Assembly: GCA_002422865.1 (NCBI GenBank) | Contig: DITN01000031.1 | Location: 7,663 to 71,662 of the forward strand | DNA length: 64,000 nt | From: Bacteroidetes bacterium UBA6183 | GTDB lineage: Bacteria > Bacteroidota > Bacteroidia > UKL13-3 | Direction: 5' to 3' | Part shown: positions 34,457 to 44,500 of the stretch, piece after piece | How the letters are laid out: every line of letters starts with the position of its first letter | Position numbering within the stretch: the stretch's first letter is position 1 | Notes under the pieces: generated by a model | Told to the model about the DNA's origin: nothing | The model's database searches: none | The model's input: the letters and a program-made list of their open reading frames with translations, nothing else | Program-made: the position numbers and the translations under genes

Positions 34457-35323
34457 CTAAGATTTAAACAACGCCATTAATTTTTTACCAACGGTAATTA
34501 CACCAATCATTAACAACCCGCCAATAACGCCAAATGTAGCTTCTTTTAAAAGCACAGGCCACTTTGGTAAAAAGTGGTGTAGGTACTCAATGTTATGCAC
34601 AAATATGCCACCCGAAACCAAGATTAAAGCAAGGGTTCCTACCACGGCAAATGTTTTGATTACAATAGGTAAGGTTTTAACCAACAACACCCCAATGCTG
34701 TTTAATAAACCTTTTTCGTTTGATTTACGAATGAAACGAAAACCCAGATCGTCCATGCGCACTATCAAGGCTACTATGCCATACACACCAACAGTTGCCA
34801 ATATGGATACAACTGAAACGGTAAGTATTTGTATAGACAAGGTTTTGTCTAAAACAGTACTTAAAGCGATGATCACAATTTCAACCGAAAGAATAAAATC
34901 AGTGGTGATGGCTGATTTAATTTTTGCTTTTTCTAATGCGGCATCTTCGTTTTTTACTTCATCAGTTGAAGTTGCTGTTTCCTGTTTTTTATGAAAGAAA
35001 TATTCTACAATTTTCTCAACGCCTTCGTAAGCCAAATAAAATCCGCCCAATACCAACACTATTTTGATGGCCACAGGTAAAAACAGGTTTAACAATAAGG
35101 CAATTGGAACTATGATGAGCTTATTGATAAACGAACCTTTGGTAATGGCCCACAGCACTGGTATTTCTCGTGAGGAAACAAATCCGGTTGATTTTTCTGC
35201 ATTCACGGCAAGGTCATCGCCTAATATTCCTGCCGTTTTTTGGGTAGCTACTTTGGCTGTAACAGCCACATCATCCATTAAAGTTGCGATATCGTCTAAA
35301 ATTGCAAAAAAGCCTGATGCCAT
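34457..35323 (-). CDS. DUF808 family membrane protein (YedI-like)
   Basis: A 288-residue inner-membrane protein of the DUF808/YedI family. The diagnostic start is ASGFFAILDDIATLMDDVA, followed by KVATQKTAGILGDDLAVNAEK and SREIPVLWAITKGSFINKLIIVPIALLLN. About six transmembrane segments follow, with a charged cytoplasmic loop (HKKQETATSTDEVKNEDAALEKAKIK). Function is not established for the family. It is on the same strand as the Crp/Fnr gene, 75 bases upstream of it. Confidence 0.9.
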   Translation of the reverse strand: MASGFFAILDDIATLMDDVAVTAKVATQKTAGILGDDLAVNAEKSTGFVSSREIPVLWAITKGSFINKLIIVPIALLLNLFLPVAIKIVLVLGGFYLAYEGVEKIVEYFFHKKQETATSTDEVKNEDAALEKAKIKSAITTDFILSVEIVIIALSTVLDKTLSIQILTVSVVSILATVGVYGIVALIVRMDDLGFRFIRKSNEKGLLNSIGVLLVKTLPIVIKTFAVVGTLALILVSGGIFVHNIEYLHHFLPKWPVLLKEATFGVIGGLLMIGVITVGKKLMALFKS

Positions 35324-35530
35324 GTGTTGATTGTTATTGCGGCAAAATAAAGAAATAATGTTGGCACTGCAAGTAGTGGTACTATTGCAGTTGTCTTGCG
35401 GTTTAAATACAAATTTGATTGGGTGTGGAATTTTGTCTTTAAACTAAATTGTACTTTTTCTAGGGGTTGCACCCCAAACCCGCGATACTTTTTGTCTTGA
35501 AACAAAAAGTATCCAAAAAATTCAAGGCTT

Positions 35531-35663
35531 ATGAGATTTTTGCTACAAGTTACGCTTGTTGTATTCCGCGCAATCCAAGCCATTTCGCTGCGCTTCATTT
35601 CCGGATTGCTTACTAAGTCCAACGCAAATACAACTGCACTTACTTGTTACGCAAAAATCTCAT
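35531..35663. repeat. Large imperfect inverted repeat (cruciform-like)
   Basis: The outer arms are ATGAGATTTTTGC (35531-35543) and its exact complement at 35651-35663. Pairing continues inward imperfectly through TTGTATT/AATACAA, and a nested pair GCAATCC/GGATTGC lies inside. The whole unit of about 133 bp could fold into one long hairpin. It resembles dispersed non-coding repeats of Bacteroidota. Confidence 0.65.
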
Positions 35664-35708
35664 GTGCCGTATAGAATCCTTCAAACATGTTTCAACATTC
35701 AAGCATGA

Positions 35709-35878
35709 ACCATAGGTCGCCTCTATGAGGCTTATGGTTTGTGTTGTATGTTTTCTTTTTTACCAAACGGTCGCCTCTACGAGGCTCTGATGTTCTAGCT
35801 ACAACAGTAATCCCGTAGGGATGGCCATATGGTAAAAAGGTAATAAAGAATGTGAAAATAAATCCCGTAGGGATGACC
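35709..35878. repeat. Four short palindromic repeat units
   Basis: Two direct copies of GGTCGCCTCTAYGAGGCT (35715-35732 and 35769-35786) are followed by two copies of ATCCCGTAGGGAT (35810-35822 and 35862-35874), each itself palindromic and flanked by GGTCG or GATGRCC. The reverse complement of the first type and the second type share the layout inverted arms - CGTAG - arms - GACC, so they are probably related units in opposite orientation. Confidence 0.7.
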
Positions 35879-36055
35879 TTAGTTGATGTGTTTGTTAAGT
35901 TTAAGGATAACAACTATGTTGGTTGTGTGAACGATAAACTAATGTTGGTTGTTTTAATATTAAGCTGATTGAATGCGTGAGTGATAAATATTTGTTTAAC
36001 TATGCAATAAAGACAGATGGCACACTGACGGCACGAGCATTAACGGGGACGTATT

Positions 36056-36931
36056 TCATCTCACAACATTTATTGTGATTGGTTCATAAGCCTTGGTTAC
36101 TTTGCCAACCATATTTAAGAATTGATTGCGTTCTATTTTTTTTCTAATTCTATCAAGACCTTCATTTGATGTAGTTCCAACAATTACCGTGGTTGTTGGT
36201 CCACCCATATATGCAAACAATCGTATCTTAACTTGAATGAAATGATTAATTCCCTCGCCTCCTTCCCAAGGATAAATCGAGTAGTTCAATTCATATGTAT
36301 GATTGCTTGGACTATCCTCATTCGGAAGGCTTCCTACAACATAGGGAAGAAGCTCTTCTTTGTTGTTGAGCAAGATGTCTGGTATCCATGCATCAAAGTT
36401 GTCGATATCCAATTCTGCACTTGCAAAGCCATGCGCAATTTTTACCATCAACTTCGCGTAAGTGTTTATATCAAATTCTTGACTAAATGTCCATGAATTG
36501 AATTGTTTGAACAAAGCCGGGTCTTGGGGTTTTATTGTAATCGAATTCAAGGAGCATCCAACCCAATCAAAGTCAAACTTGGTATGATTAATTAAAAAAC
36601 CTGGTTCGTTTAGTTTGAATATTGGATAAGTACCGAAGGAATTTGATATCGGAGCCAGGACTGTACCTATCTTTGATTGAAACGTTAAACAAGTAGGTCG
36701 CTCTCCAGGTTTTCTTGAGGGAAAGTTGTGAATTAGCCTAATTGAATGAAACAATTTTTCATTGGCAATTCTTTCTATTTGTGATGTTAATTTACCACAA
36801 TTATCGCAACTTGACCTTGGTAGAACTATTGTACCGAAGAGACTGAGAGGAACAATGTGCTCTTTACCCAATACTTCTTTTGTTTCTCCACAATAAATGC
36901 ATTTCCAAACTGGGTCATAGTTGCGTGTCAT
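36056..36931 (-). CDS. HNH endonuclease-domain protein
   Basis: A 291-residue protein with an N-terminal HNH-type zinc finger nuclease module: CxxC at Cys11/Cys14 (CIYCGE), EHIVP at 24-28 supplying the catalytic His25, and CxxC at Cys42/Cys45 (CDNCGK). The remaining about 230 residues have no domain I recognise; they contain KIAHGFASAELDIDNFDAWIPDILL and a C-terminal RIRKKIERNQFLNMVGKV. It lies 42 bases after the MksE-like gene on the same strand, as if the last gene of that operon, in the place where a Wadjet system has a nuclease. It borders the repeat region, so recent acquisition is possible. Confidence 0.8.
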   Translation of the reverse strand: MTRNYDPVWKCIYCGETKEVLGKEHIVPLSLFGTIVLPRSSCDNCGKLTSQIERIANEKLFHSIRLIHNFPSRKPGERPTCLTFQSKIGTVLAPISNSFGTYPIFKLNEPGFLINHTKFDFDWVGCSLNSITIKPQDPALFKQFNSWTFSQEFDINTYAKLMVKIAHGFASAELDIDNFDAWIPDILLNNKEELLPYVVGSLPNEDSPSNHTYELNYSIYPWEGGEGINHFIQVKIRLFAYMGGPTTTVIVGTTSNEGLDRIRKKIERNQFLNMVGKVTKAYEPITINVVR

Positions 36932-36973
36932 GACTATTAATTTCCTCTCAGTATCTGAAAGATATATAAAATA

Positions 36974-37516
36974 TTATTCGTTATCCTCTTCAGTGCCGGC
37001 TGTTGCCAACTTACCTTTGGCAAAGTTTTTGGCAAAATCCATAAACACCTTGTAGGCCGGAGTAAACGTAAATTTTTTATCGCTGTTACGGTCTATAATA
37101 TTTCTACGGTTTAATGTACCTAAAAACTGCTTGCGTGCTTCGCTGTTTTTAAGTTGGTTGTTGTTCATAATTAAATCGGTGTACGATGAGTTATCTAACA
37201 AATTATCAATCATCTCCGAATCAAACTCGGCATACTGTATTTCATCTAAAAAGTTTTTGCCTTCTTTATCCAACTCGTAACAAAGCAAACCAATAAAAAT
37301 ACAAATGTCGCGGCTCAGCATTTCCATGGTTTCTTCGCTAATTAAATAGGCATAATCCGATTTGATGTCGAGGTAAAACTCAAACGTTTCTTTAAAAAAC
37401 TTACCGTAAAAATCGGCATTGTTTTTTAATTCAATAAACTTGGCATCGGTGGCCAAAATAAATTTGCCATCCAATAAATCGCCTACAATTTCTTTATGAT
37501 ATCTAGGAAAGTCCAT
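36974..37516 (-). CDS. mksE: MksE/MukE-like condensin subunit
   Basis: A 180-residue acidic protein, predicted to be mostly helical. I assign it as the MukE/MksE/JetB-type kite subunit chiefly by context: it overlaps the MksF-like gene by 14 bases and belongs to a B-F-E trio. Segments such as ETMEMLSRDICIFIGLLCYELDKEGKNFLDEIQYAEF and the C-terminal winged-helix-like RKQFLGTLNRRNIIDRNSDKKFTFTPAYKVFMDFA are compatible with tandem winged-helix domains binding the kleisin. Sequence alone would not have identified it. Confidence 0.65.
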   Translation of the reverse strand: MDFPRYHKEIVGDLLDGKFILATDAKFIELKNNADFYGKFFKETFEFYLDIKSDYAYLISEETMEMLSRDICIFIGLLCYELDKEGKNFLDEIQYAEFDSEMIDNLLDNSSYTDLIMNNNQLKNSEARKQFLGTLNRRNIIDRNSDKKFTFTPAYKVFMDFAKNFAKGKLATAGTEEDNE

Positions 37517-38699
37517 GTCGTTTAATTTTAATTTTTGGTACGCGTAAATTCATTTCTGTGGTTCTTATCACCTGTCTGTCGGCAGTTGGGTCAAACTCTA
37601 ATTCAATGTCGTCTTCAAACAATAGGGTAGAGAGGGAGAAAAATTTCTCGGTCTCAATGTCCTCGTATTCGCCTCGTAAAGTAATACCGGCCCACTCAAA
37701 AAAGTTGGGCATAGGTAATTCTTTCATCAATTGCTCGCGGTAAAATTCTTTGTTAAAAATCCATTTATCGCTGGCACTTAAATTCGGGTCTTCCAAATAC
37801 ACATCATCGTTTTGCATGTACTGCTGCACGTACTCTAACGAGTTAAAATACATGGCGTTGTTGTAAGGGTATGCACGTAACGATTTTGGTATAAATGGTG
37901 TTTCTGATTTGTTCGGATTTTTCAAAAACTCAATCCATCCGGTTAATATCATCGATTCGCTTCTAATGCGCTCAATCAATGGCAATAATTCGTTGGTTAA
38001 TATTTTAGACTGACGCAACAAATCATCGTTGGTTTGCACCAAAAAGGTATACAATTTTTCAAATTGTTGACGTGCCAATTCATCATCAAAGTTTAACCTG
38101 CGGATGTTAATGTACTGCGAAATGTCCAATAACCTGTTGGTAATGGAGTTGGCATGACTTACATCCAAAATGGTATTTAATGGTGTAATGTAATAATCAA
38201 TCCAGAAACTGGCTTTACGTACTTTTTCGCGGTAATCTATTTTATCAACGTTTGATTTTAACTCTTTGGTTTCGGCAATTAAACGAAGTGTGTTTTTCTC
38301 AACAGCTTCAGTAAAATCGCGCACCTCATTGTTTAAATCGCTGATGCGTTGTAATAAAATGTTGCGGTCTTTGTTAATGCCCTCTTTAATTTTTTTGAAC
38401 AACGAGGTTATCGAGTGCTCATATTTCTCAATAGTTTCGGGCAATAACGGTTTAAATTCACTTAAAATAAATTCTAAAAACTTGAAATACATAGGGCGTA
38501 TTTCATAGTCGTCAGCAATCTTTTTAAAGAATTTGTACTCAATCAGCTTATTTAAAATATCGCTGTCGTGTTCGGCTAAAATAGCGTTTAAATCCTCTTT
38601 TCTAACAAGGCCGTCTTTCAACTGCACGTCAAACAATTCCTTGATGATATCAAAGTAATTGGAGAGGAAATTTAATATGGTCCGTGGTTCTGTTCTCAT
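37503..38699 (-). CDS. mksF: MksF/MukF-like kleisin
   Basis: A 398-residue, mainly helical protein. The N-terminus is winged-helix-like (NFLSNYFDIIKELFDVQLKDGLVRKEDLNAILAEHD), then comes a long helical/coiled middle (about 90-165, SLFKKIKEGINKDRNILLQRISDLNNEVRDF) and a C-terminal beta-rich part ending RVPKIKIKRHGLS. This matches the kleisin role of linking the two SMC heads. The start is 21 bases after the SMC gene and the end overlaps the MksE-like gene by 14 bases, so translational coupling is likely. The family assignment rests on architecture and operon position. Confidence 0.68.
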   Translation of the reverse strand: MRTEPRTILNFLSNYFDIIKELFDVQLKDGLVRKEDLNAILAEHDSDILNKLIEYKFFKKIADDYEIRPMYFKFLEFILSEFKPLLPETIEKYEHSITSLFKKIKEGINKDRNILLQRISDLNNEVRDFTEAVEKNTLRLIAETKELKSNVDKIDYREKVRKASFWIDYYITPLNTILDVSHANSITNRLLDISQYINIRRLNFDDELARQQFEKLYTFLVQTNDDLLRQSKILTNELLPLIERIRSESMILTGWIEFLKNPNKSETPFIPKSLRAYPYNNAMYFNSLEYVQQYMQNDDVYLEDPNLSASDKWIFNKEFYREQLMKELPMPNFFEWAGITLRGEYEDIETEKFFSLSTLLFEDDIELEFDPTADRQVIRTTEMNLRVPKIKIKRHGLS

Positions 38700-38720
38700 A
38701 TTATTTTATTGTGATAACAG

Positions 38721-41381
38721 TTACACTTCTAACTTTAAATTTTTATCTAATACTTCACCGTAAGCAGCGTTGGTTTTTTCGTTGATGTTGATTTTACCCG
38801 AACTGCGGAAAATGAAGTAATACTTACCAAAACCAGGCACCGCATCAGGCGCAGCAAAAATCGGGATGAAATAATGCTCTTTACAGAAGCGCACCAACTC
38901 CGGACGGTTTTGCTTATCAATCGTTGCCACCTCATCAATAAACAAGGCAATGCGGTTTTCATGATCGGCCACAGCCAAACGGTTAATGATGTTCATTACA
39001 ATCACCAAACGAATCATTTTATCGGTACCATCACTTTCAATTTGCTGACTTAAATCTACTTGTTTGGTGCTTCCTTTTCTGCTTAAGTGTAATGTGATGT
39101 CAAACAAATCGTCAAACTCAATTTTTTGTCCGCTTTCTAAGTAGTGGTCTAATACTTTTAAGTTTTCGCTGTTATCAAACTCAAACATCAACTGTCCGCT
39201 GATTTGTTGAATTTGGCTGATTTTACGCACTTCTTCCACCAAACGTTTATTGTCAATTAACTCAATGGTTAACGACTCGATATCGGAGATACGTGTTTGC
39301 GAAAGTTTGGTGTTGAATTTATTGTATAAAAACTCTTTAAACTCCTCGTAACGTTTAAGCAACGTGTAAGCCGGGTTAGCAAATTGGGTTGATATACTTT
39401 CTAACAACGATTGTACACTTCGTTCTTTGTCTTCAATCAACGCAACCTCTTCTTCCACGTACTTAATAAAGTCCATTTCATCGGCAAAGGTGCTTTGTAG
39501 TTTATCGCGCAACTTCTCAAATAAATGGTCTTTGTTTGATTTGATGGTGATGCGGTCTTGCCAGTTTAATTTTATCTTATTGTAAAGTTGGTCTAAACTT
39601 TCGTTGGTTTCAAACTCTTCGCCCACTAAACCTAACTCATCAATTTCATGCTTCATTTCAATCAGCTTATTGATGCGCTCTTGGCGTTTTTGTTTTTCAT
39701 CCAATAAATCGCGCAACTCATTGCTTTTACGTGCAATGGTTTTGGCAATTTGTTTTTGTTCGGTTTCGTATTTTTCTTTCTCCACCATCAAATCATTCAC
39801 ATCGCCTTTTAAGCGATCTAATGCTTTAACCAAAGCAGGTTTAGCTTTTATGCGAACAATTTTGTTTTTAATGGTTTCAATTTCGGCACCAATTCTTTGC
39901 AATTCGGTGTTTGAAGCCTCTAAATCTTGAACAACTTTTAATAAACTCTCTTGCTGAATTTTATCTTCTTTTAGTGCAGCTAATTCTTCTTTTAATTCAT
40001 CAACATTTTTAAAGTCTTTTATGACAATGTTTTTTGAAATATCAATCTGACCATCAAATACACTTAATGTTTGGCTGATTTTGTGAATCTGCTTCATTAC
40101 TTGGTCGCCCGGTAAACTGCTTACTTGCTCACTTAAAATAGAGTTTAACAATTTACGGTTTTCAACCGAGCCCGAAATTTTATTGATTAACAGGTTGCTG
40201 TAGTTTTTAACCTGCATTTCAATACGCGCAATTTGGTCGTTGATTCGCACAATTTTGTTTTCGATTTGCTGGCTGTTTAGGCGTTGCAACTCGGCCATGG
40301 TAATGCGGCTCTCAATATTTTTACGTTGTTGGTCGAAGTTGGCCAACTGCTCGTTTAAAATATTAAGCGGCTCGTATGCATCAATTTCTTTAATCTCGTT
40401 TTCTTTCTCATGAAGCAATTGTGTACGCGAGTTAATCTCTGCTTCTTTACCACCAATTTTACGGTCTAAATCGGCTTTAGCAGGAATCAACTCCTCGTTC
40501 ATTTCGGTATTTAACCTGCCAATGGCCTTGTCTTTTTCGTGCAATTGCACTTGCAACTCGGGCATGGTGTGTTTGTAGTTTTTCTCAAAACCATAAAACA
40601 ACTCGCTTATAATGCGTGCTTTGGCGTTGTACTGACTAACCAATTCGCGGAACTCATCAAACTCATTCTTAACCGATTTAAGGTTACGAATTTCGTTGTT
40701 CACACGTTTTAGGTCGTTGATGTCTTTTTTGTTTTTCTGCGAGAAGTTTAAGGTTTCGTTCTCGCGGTTATCGGCTACAATAAGCGCCTCTTTAAGGTTT
40801 TTATTGGTAATTAACTTGGTGTTAATTAAGTAGCGGTAAATGCGCGAAAAGTTATTGCTGATACCCTCGCTGCGCACGCTATCATCCAACCAAACCACGG
40901 CATTGTTACGTTTACCGCGTTGGTAAACAAACTGAAACACCTCACGTTTGTCTTTAAACTGCTCAAGGGTTAAACCACCGGCAGCAATTTTTTCTTTAAC
41001 CTCTTCAAACTTTAATAAACGTTTGTCGGTATCAACAAAGAATTCCTCTTTGTATTCGCTGTCAAACTTATAGTACTCCAAGTTACTGTCGCTATCGCGT
41101 TTAACAATAATGCTGTAGTATGATTTTTTGAAAACTTCAAAAACAATAAAACTTTGGTTGTGGTTAGGGAAATAATGGTGAATGGTTTCTTTGTCGCCCT
41201 TACGGTTACCACTAAAACTCATCTTTTGTCCATCAATGATAAACAAAAAGTTAAGTGCATAAATAAGGGTACTTTTACCAATATTATTCGGCCCCACCAG
41301 CTGTAAGCTATCGCAGTCGTCAAGCCTTACTTCGGCTTTACCGTATACCTTACTGTTAAGTACAATTACACGTGTTAGCAT
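38721..41381 (-). CDS. mksB: MksB-like SMC/condensin ATPase
   Basis: An 886-residue SMC-type ATPase. The N-terminal head starts MLTRVIVLNSKVYGKAEVRL, with Walker A GPNNIGKST at 30-38. A long coiled coil spans about 200-700, with a break near the middle acting as a hinge. The C-terminal head has a signature-like QIESDGTDKMIRLVIV and Walker B IALFIDEVATID (about 811-822). It is shorter than E. coli MukB and in the range of MksB/JetC proteins, which extrude DNA loops for chromosome organisation or anti-plasmid defence. It is the first gene of the operon, with the start divergent from the TraB-domain gene. Confidence 0.82.
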   Translation of the reverse strand: MLTRVIVLNSKVYGKAEVRLDDCDSLQLVGPNNIGKSTLIYALNFLFIIDGQKMSFSGNRKGDKETIHHYFPNHNQSFIVFEVFKKSYYSIIVKRDSDSNLEYYKFDSEYKEEFFVDTDKRLLKFEEVKEKIAAGGLTLEQFKDKREVFQFVYQRGKRNNAVVWLDDSVRSEGISNNFSRIYRYLINTKLITNKNLKEALIVADNRENETLNFSQKNKKDINDLKRVNNEIRNLKSVKNEFDEFRELVSQYNAKARIISELFYGFEKNYKHTMPELQVQLHEKDKAIGRLNTEMNEELIPAKADLDRKIGGKEAEINSRTQLLHEKENEIKEIDAYEPLNILNEQLANFDQQRKNIESRITMAELQRLNSQQIENKIVRINDQIARIEMQVKNYSNLLINKISGSVENRKLLNSILSEQVSSLPGDQVMKQIHKISQTLSVFDGQIDISKNIVIKDFKNVDELKEELAALKEDKIQQESLLKVVQDLEASNTELQRIGAEIETIKNKIVRIKAKPALVKALDRLKGDVNDLMVEKEKYETEQKQIAKTIARKSNELRDLLDEKQKRQERINKLIEMKHEIDELGLVGEEFETNESLDQLYNKIKLNWQDRITIKSNKDHLFEKLRDKLQSTFADEMDFIKYVEEEVALIEDKERSVQSLLESISTQFANPAYTLLKRYEEFKEFLYNKFNTKLSQTRISDIESLTIELIDNKRLVEEVRKISQIQQISGQLMFEFDNSENLKVLDHYLESGQKIEFDDLFDITLHLSRKGSTKQVDLSQQIESDGTDKMIRLVIVMNIINRLAVADHENRIALFIDEVATIDKQNRPELVRFCKEHYFIPIFAAPDAVPGFGKYYFIFRSSGKININEKTNAAYGEVLDKNLKLEV

Positions 41382-41553
41382 AATTTATCTGAAAATGATT
41401 TTGGGTACAAGGTAATTGCGACAATTGGGTAGTTACCCACCATTTTTGCACAGTTTGCAAGGGGTTGAAAGTGTTTGAATTGTATTCTCCCAGCAAAAAG
41501 TATTATGATATCGCGACATTTTATATATTTTGCGTGTTACAGTTTATACCCAA

Positions 41554-44500
41554 ATGAAGAAACAACTCAACCAACTTTTAAAGACTTTATCATTGGTCTT
41601 TATTTTATCGTCAGCTGCATTTGCCCAACCCTTACAAAAAGGTTTGTTGTGGGAAATATCAGGTAAAGGATTATCGAAACCATCGTATTTGTATGGTACC
41701 ATGCACGTGAGCAGCAAATTGGCTTTTAACTTAAGCGATTCGTTTTTTACGGCCATTAAAAATTGCGACCGTGTAGCATTAGAAAGCTCACCGGAAAATT
41801 GGCTGGAAGAGTTTTTAAGTACAGAGTTTATGAGTTACTCGATGCGCAGCCAAAGCAGCGAGGCACGTGGAAACGACAACCCGATTACCATTAATGATTT
41901 TACTTGGTTTAAAGAGTTTTATGCCAAAGGGTATATTCAAGAGGCATTGGCCCGCGACCCTGATGTGTTAAACCAATTGATGTTTAGACATACCAGCAGC
42001 AAACAAGATTTTGAGGAAGATACGTACCTTGATTTATACATTTTTCAGACAGCAAGCAGGTTAAAAAAGCCGGTTGTTTCTGTTGAGGATTTGGACGAAA
42101 GTTTAAAGTTGGTGATGCAAGCATACACCGATATGTTTCCGGAAGATAAAGAGCGTAAGTTTAACAAAGATTTCGACAGGTTGTTGGAAGATTATTACCG
42201 CCAAGCTGATTTGCATAAGTTGGATTCGTTGATGCAAAAACAAGGGTACAGCGAAACATATTTTGAGCGCATGTTGTATGTGCGTAACAAAAATATGGTA
42301 AACCGTATGGATTCGTTCATGCGTTTAGGTCCGTTGTTTACCGGTGTAGGTGCTGCGCATTTACCGGGCGAAAAGGGCGTGATCAGTTTGCTTCGCCAAA
42401 TGGGGTATAATGTTCGTGCTGTAAATTTGGGCGAACGTAATGCTTCTTTGCGCAGCAAGTTAGACAAAATAGAAGTGCCAATTACCTATCAAAAATTCAC
42501 GTCTACGGATGGCAGATTCAGTGTAGAAGTACCTGGTAAATTGTTGGTAATGCCTGATAACAGTGTAAGTCAGCAATACCTAAGAACCGATATGATGAAT
42601 GGATCATTTTATTCGGTGAACCGCATTAGAACCTTTGCTCCGTTTATTAATTTTACCGAAGAAGAATTTAAAAAGAGTGTTGATAGTTTATTGTACGAGT
42701 ACATTCCGGGCGACATTCAAAGTTTTAAACCCATCACCGTTAGCGGCTATCAGGCTTATGACATCACCAACAAAACCAAACGTGGTAACTTACAACGTTA
42801 CCGCATTGTGTTTACGCCATTTGAGTTGTTTGTATTTAAAGCAGGCGGAAACGGAGCTTATGTAAAAAAGAATGCTGTACAGTTTTTTAACTCCATAGTT
42901 ATTAATACACCGGCCACTGCAACAGCACCATACAGCAGCAATAAAGAAGGTTTTGCCATAAACTTACCTGTTACACCTTTGGCCAATTTCGAAAATTCTA
43001 CCTTAACCAATTACACACCTAACTCGCATATTTTTCAGGCAGTTGATGCGGATGGTATCAAGTACTTTTTATTAAATCAGGTAGCCATTAACACCACCTA
43101 TTTAGAAGAAGACAGTGTTGAAATAAACTTAATTGAGCGCGGTTATTTAGAAGGTACAGGATTACGTTCGTTAAGCCGTAACTACAGCAGTTTGGGTGGA
43201 TACCCAATATTATCATGCACATACAAACATCCTGAAAAAGAAACCCGTGTTGCAGCCATTTATGTATTAAGAGGTAGTCATGCCTACGCGTTTTCTGCAT
43301 GGTGTACTACTGATGAGCAATTGAAAAAAGCAGTTGATGTGCTTAAAACATTTAAGTTGGTTGATATCATTTCTGCTGCCGGAAAACCACGTGTTGATAC
43401 GGTACATAAATTTACGGTGGTGTCGCCAATTCCTGTTCCTCCGGATGTAAACGGGTACAATTTTTCGTTTAAAAAACGCGATGAAAAAAGCAACCACACC
43501 GGACAAAGTGAGTACATTAATTATTTTGATGCCGAAACCGGAGAGCGTGTAGAGTTGCGCTGGCAGCGTTTGCACAAATATTTTATGAGCAAAGACACCG
43601 CTAAATTCTGGAAAAACGAATTAGAGGAAATGAATCCCCGCAATGATTACATTCAGAAAGTAACTTACTACAATAAAGATGGAGCTGTATGTGCTGATGT
43701 ATTGTTTACCGATACCAACACCAGCCGCATCATGATGTCGAAAGTAATTATTAAAGGCCGATACATTTATACCTTACTGGCACATACGGATACCATTACC
43801 AGAGGCAACAATTTTGTACGCGAGTTTTTTGCCACTTTCCAATCAACCGATACCTCGAAAGTTGTTCAACCATTTGTAGATAAAACACCTATTTTATTGA
43901 GCGATTTGTTGAGCGATGACAGTACAACGTATGCACAGGCGCGCGATTTAGTTGGCCGTACGCAGTTTCAAGGTAAAAGCTATAAGCCTATTGCCGAAAC
44001 CTTGGGTAAACTAAAAGAAGATAAGTATAAAAAAGACATGCGTATTGAGTTGGTTACCGAAATTGGTTTCAGAAAAGATGAAACAGCCATTCCGTACTTA
44101 ACCAAAGAATACAAAAGTGCCGGTGATGACTACGATTATCAGGTATCTATTTTACGTGCATTGGCTTCTATTAACAGCAACAACTCGTATAAGGTATGTA
44201 AGGATCTATTAATAGCCGAACCACCTTTTGCCAGCGATAATTCTTTATACAGCCGCTTGTTCGATTATATTGAATCGGGAGATTCGCTTTGGAACAGAAA
44301 GCAATTTATGCCTGATGTATTAAAGTTAGGAGAAAACGAAGAGTACAAAATATATGTTCACCGCATGCTGGCCGATGCCATTGATAGCAATAAGGTAGCA
44401 GTTGTGGCTTATCAACCCTACATAAATGGGGTAATTAATGATGCCAAAAAAATATTAAAACAAGAGTTAACTGAAGACGAAAAAGAGAGCTATGGTCGTA

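Larger units (their letters stand above)
35324..36055. other. Gene-free, repeat-rich spacer of about 730 bp
   Basis: I find no credible gene here. It holds a hairpin at 35463-35475 (ggggt/acccc), a second at 35485-35512 (atactttttgt with acaaaaagtat), a long imperfect inverted repeat at 35531-35663, and four short palindromic repeat units between 35709 and 35878. ORFs crossing it are translations of these repeats. The region separates the DUF808 gene from the HNH/condensin operon. Confidence 0.75.

Noticed and set aside
35296..35622. A 108-codon minus-strand ORF
   Set aside because: It translates the hairpin and inverted-repeat region and the start of the DUF808 upstream sequence; composition is not protein-like and it has no start context.
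35692..35913. A 73-codon minus-strand ORF
   Set aside because: It is a translation of the four palindromic repeat units (the RRGD and IPTG-like strings come from the repeats themselves).
36056..41381. Complete Wadjet (JetABCD) system
   Set aside because: No JetD/MksG-type topoisomerase-VI-like nuclease is encoded; only the three condensin-like subunits and an HNH protein are present.
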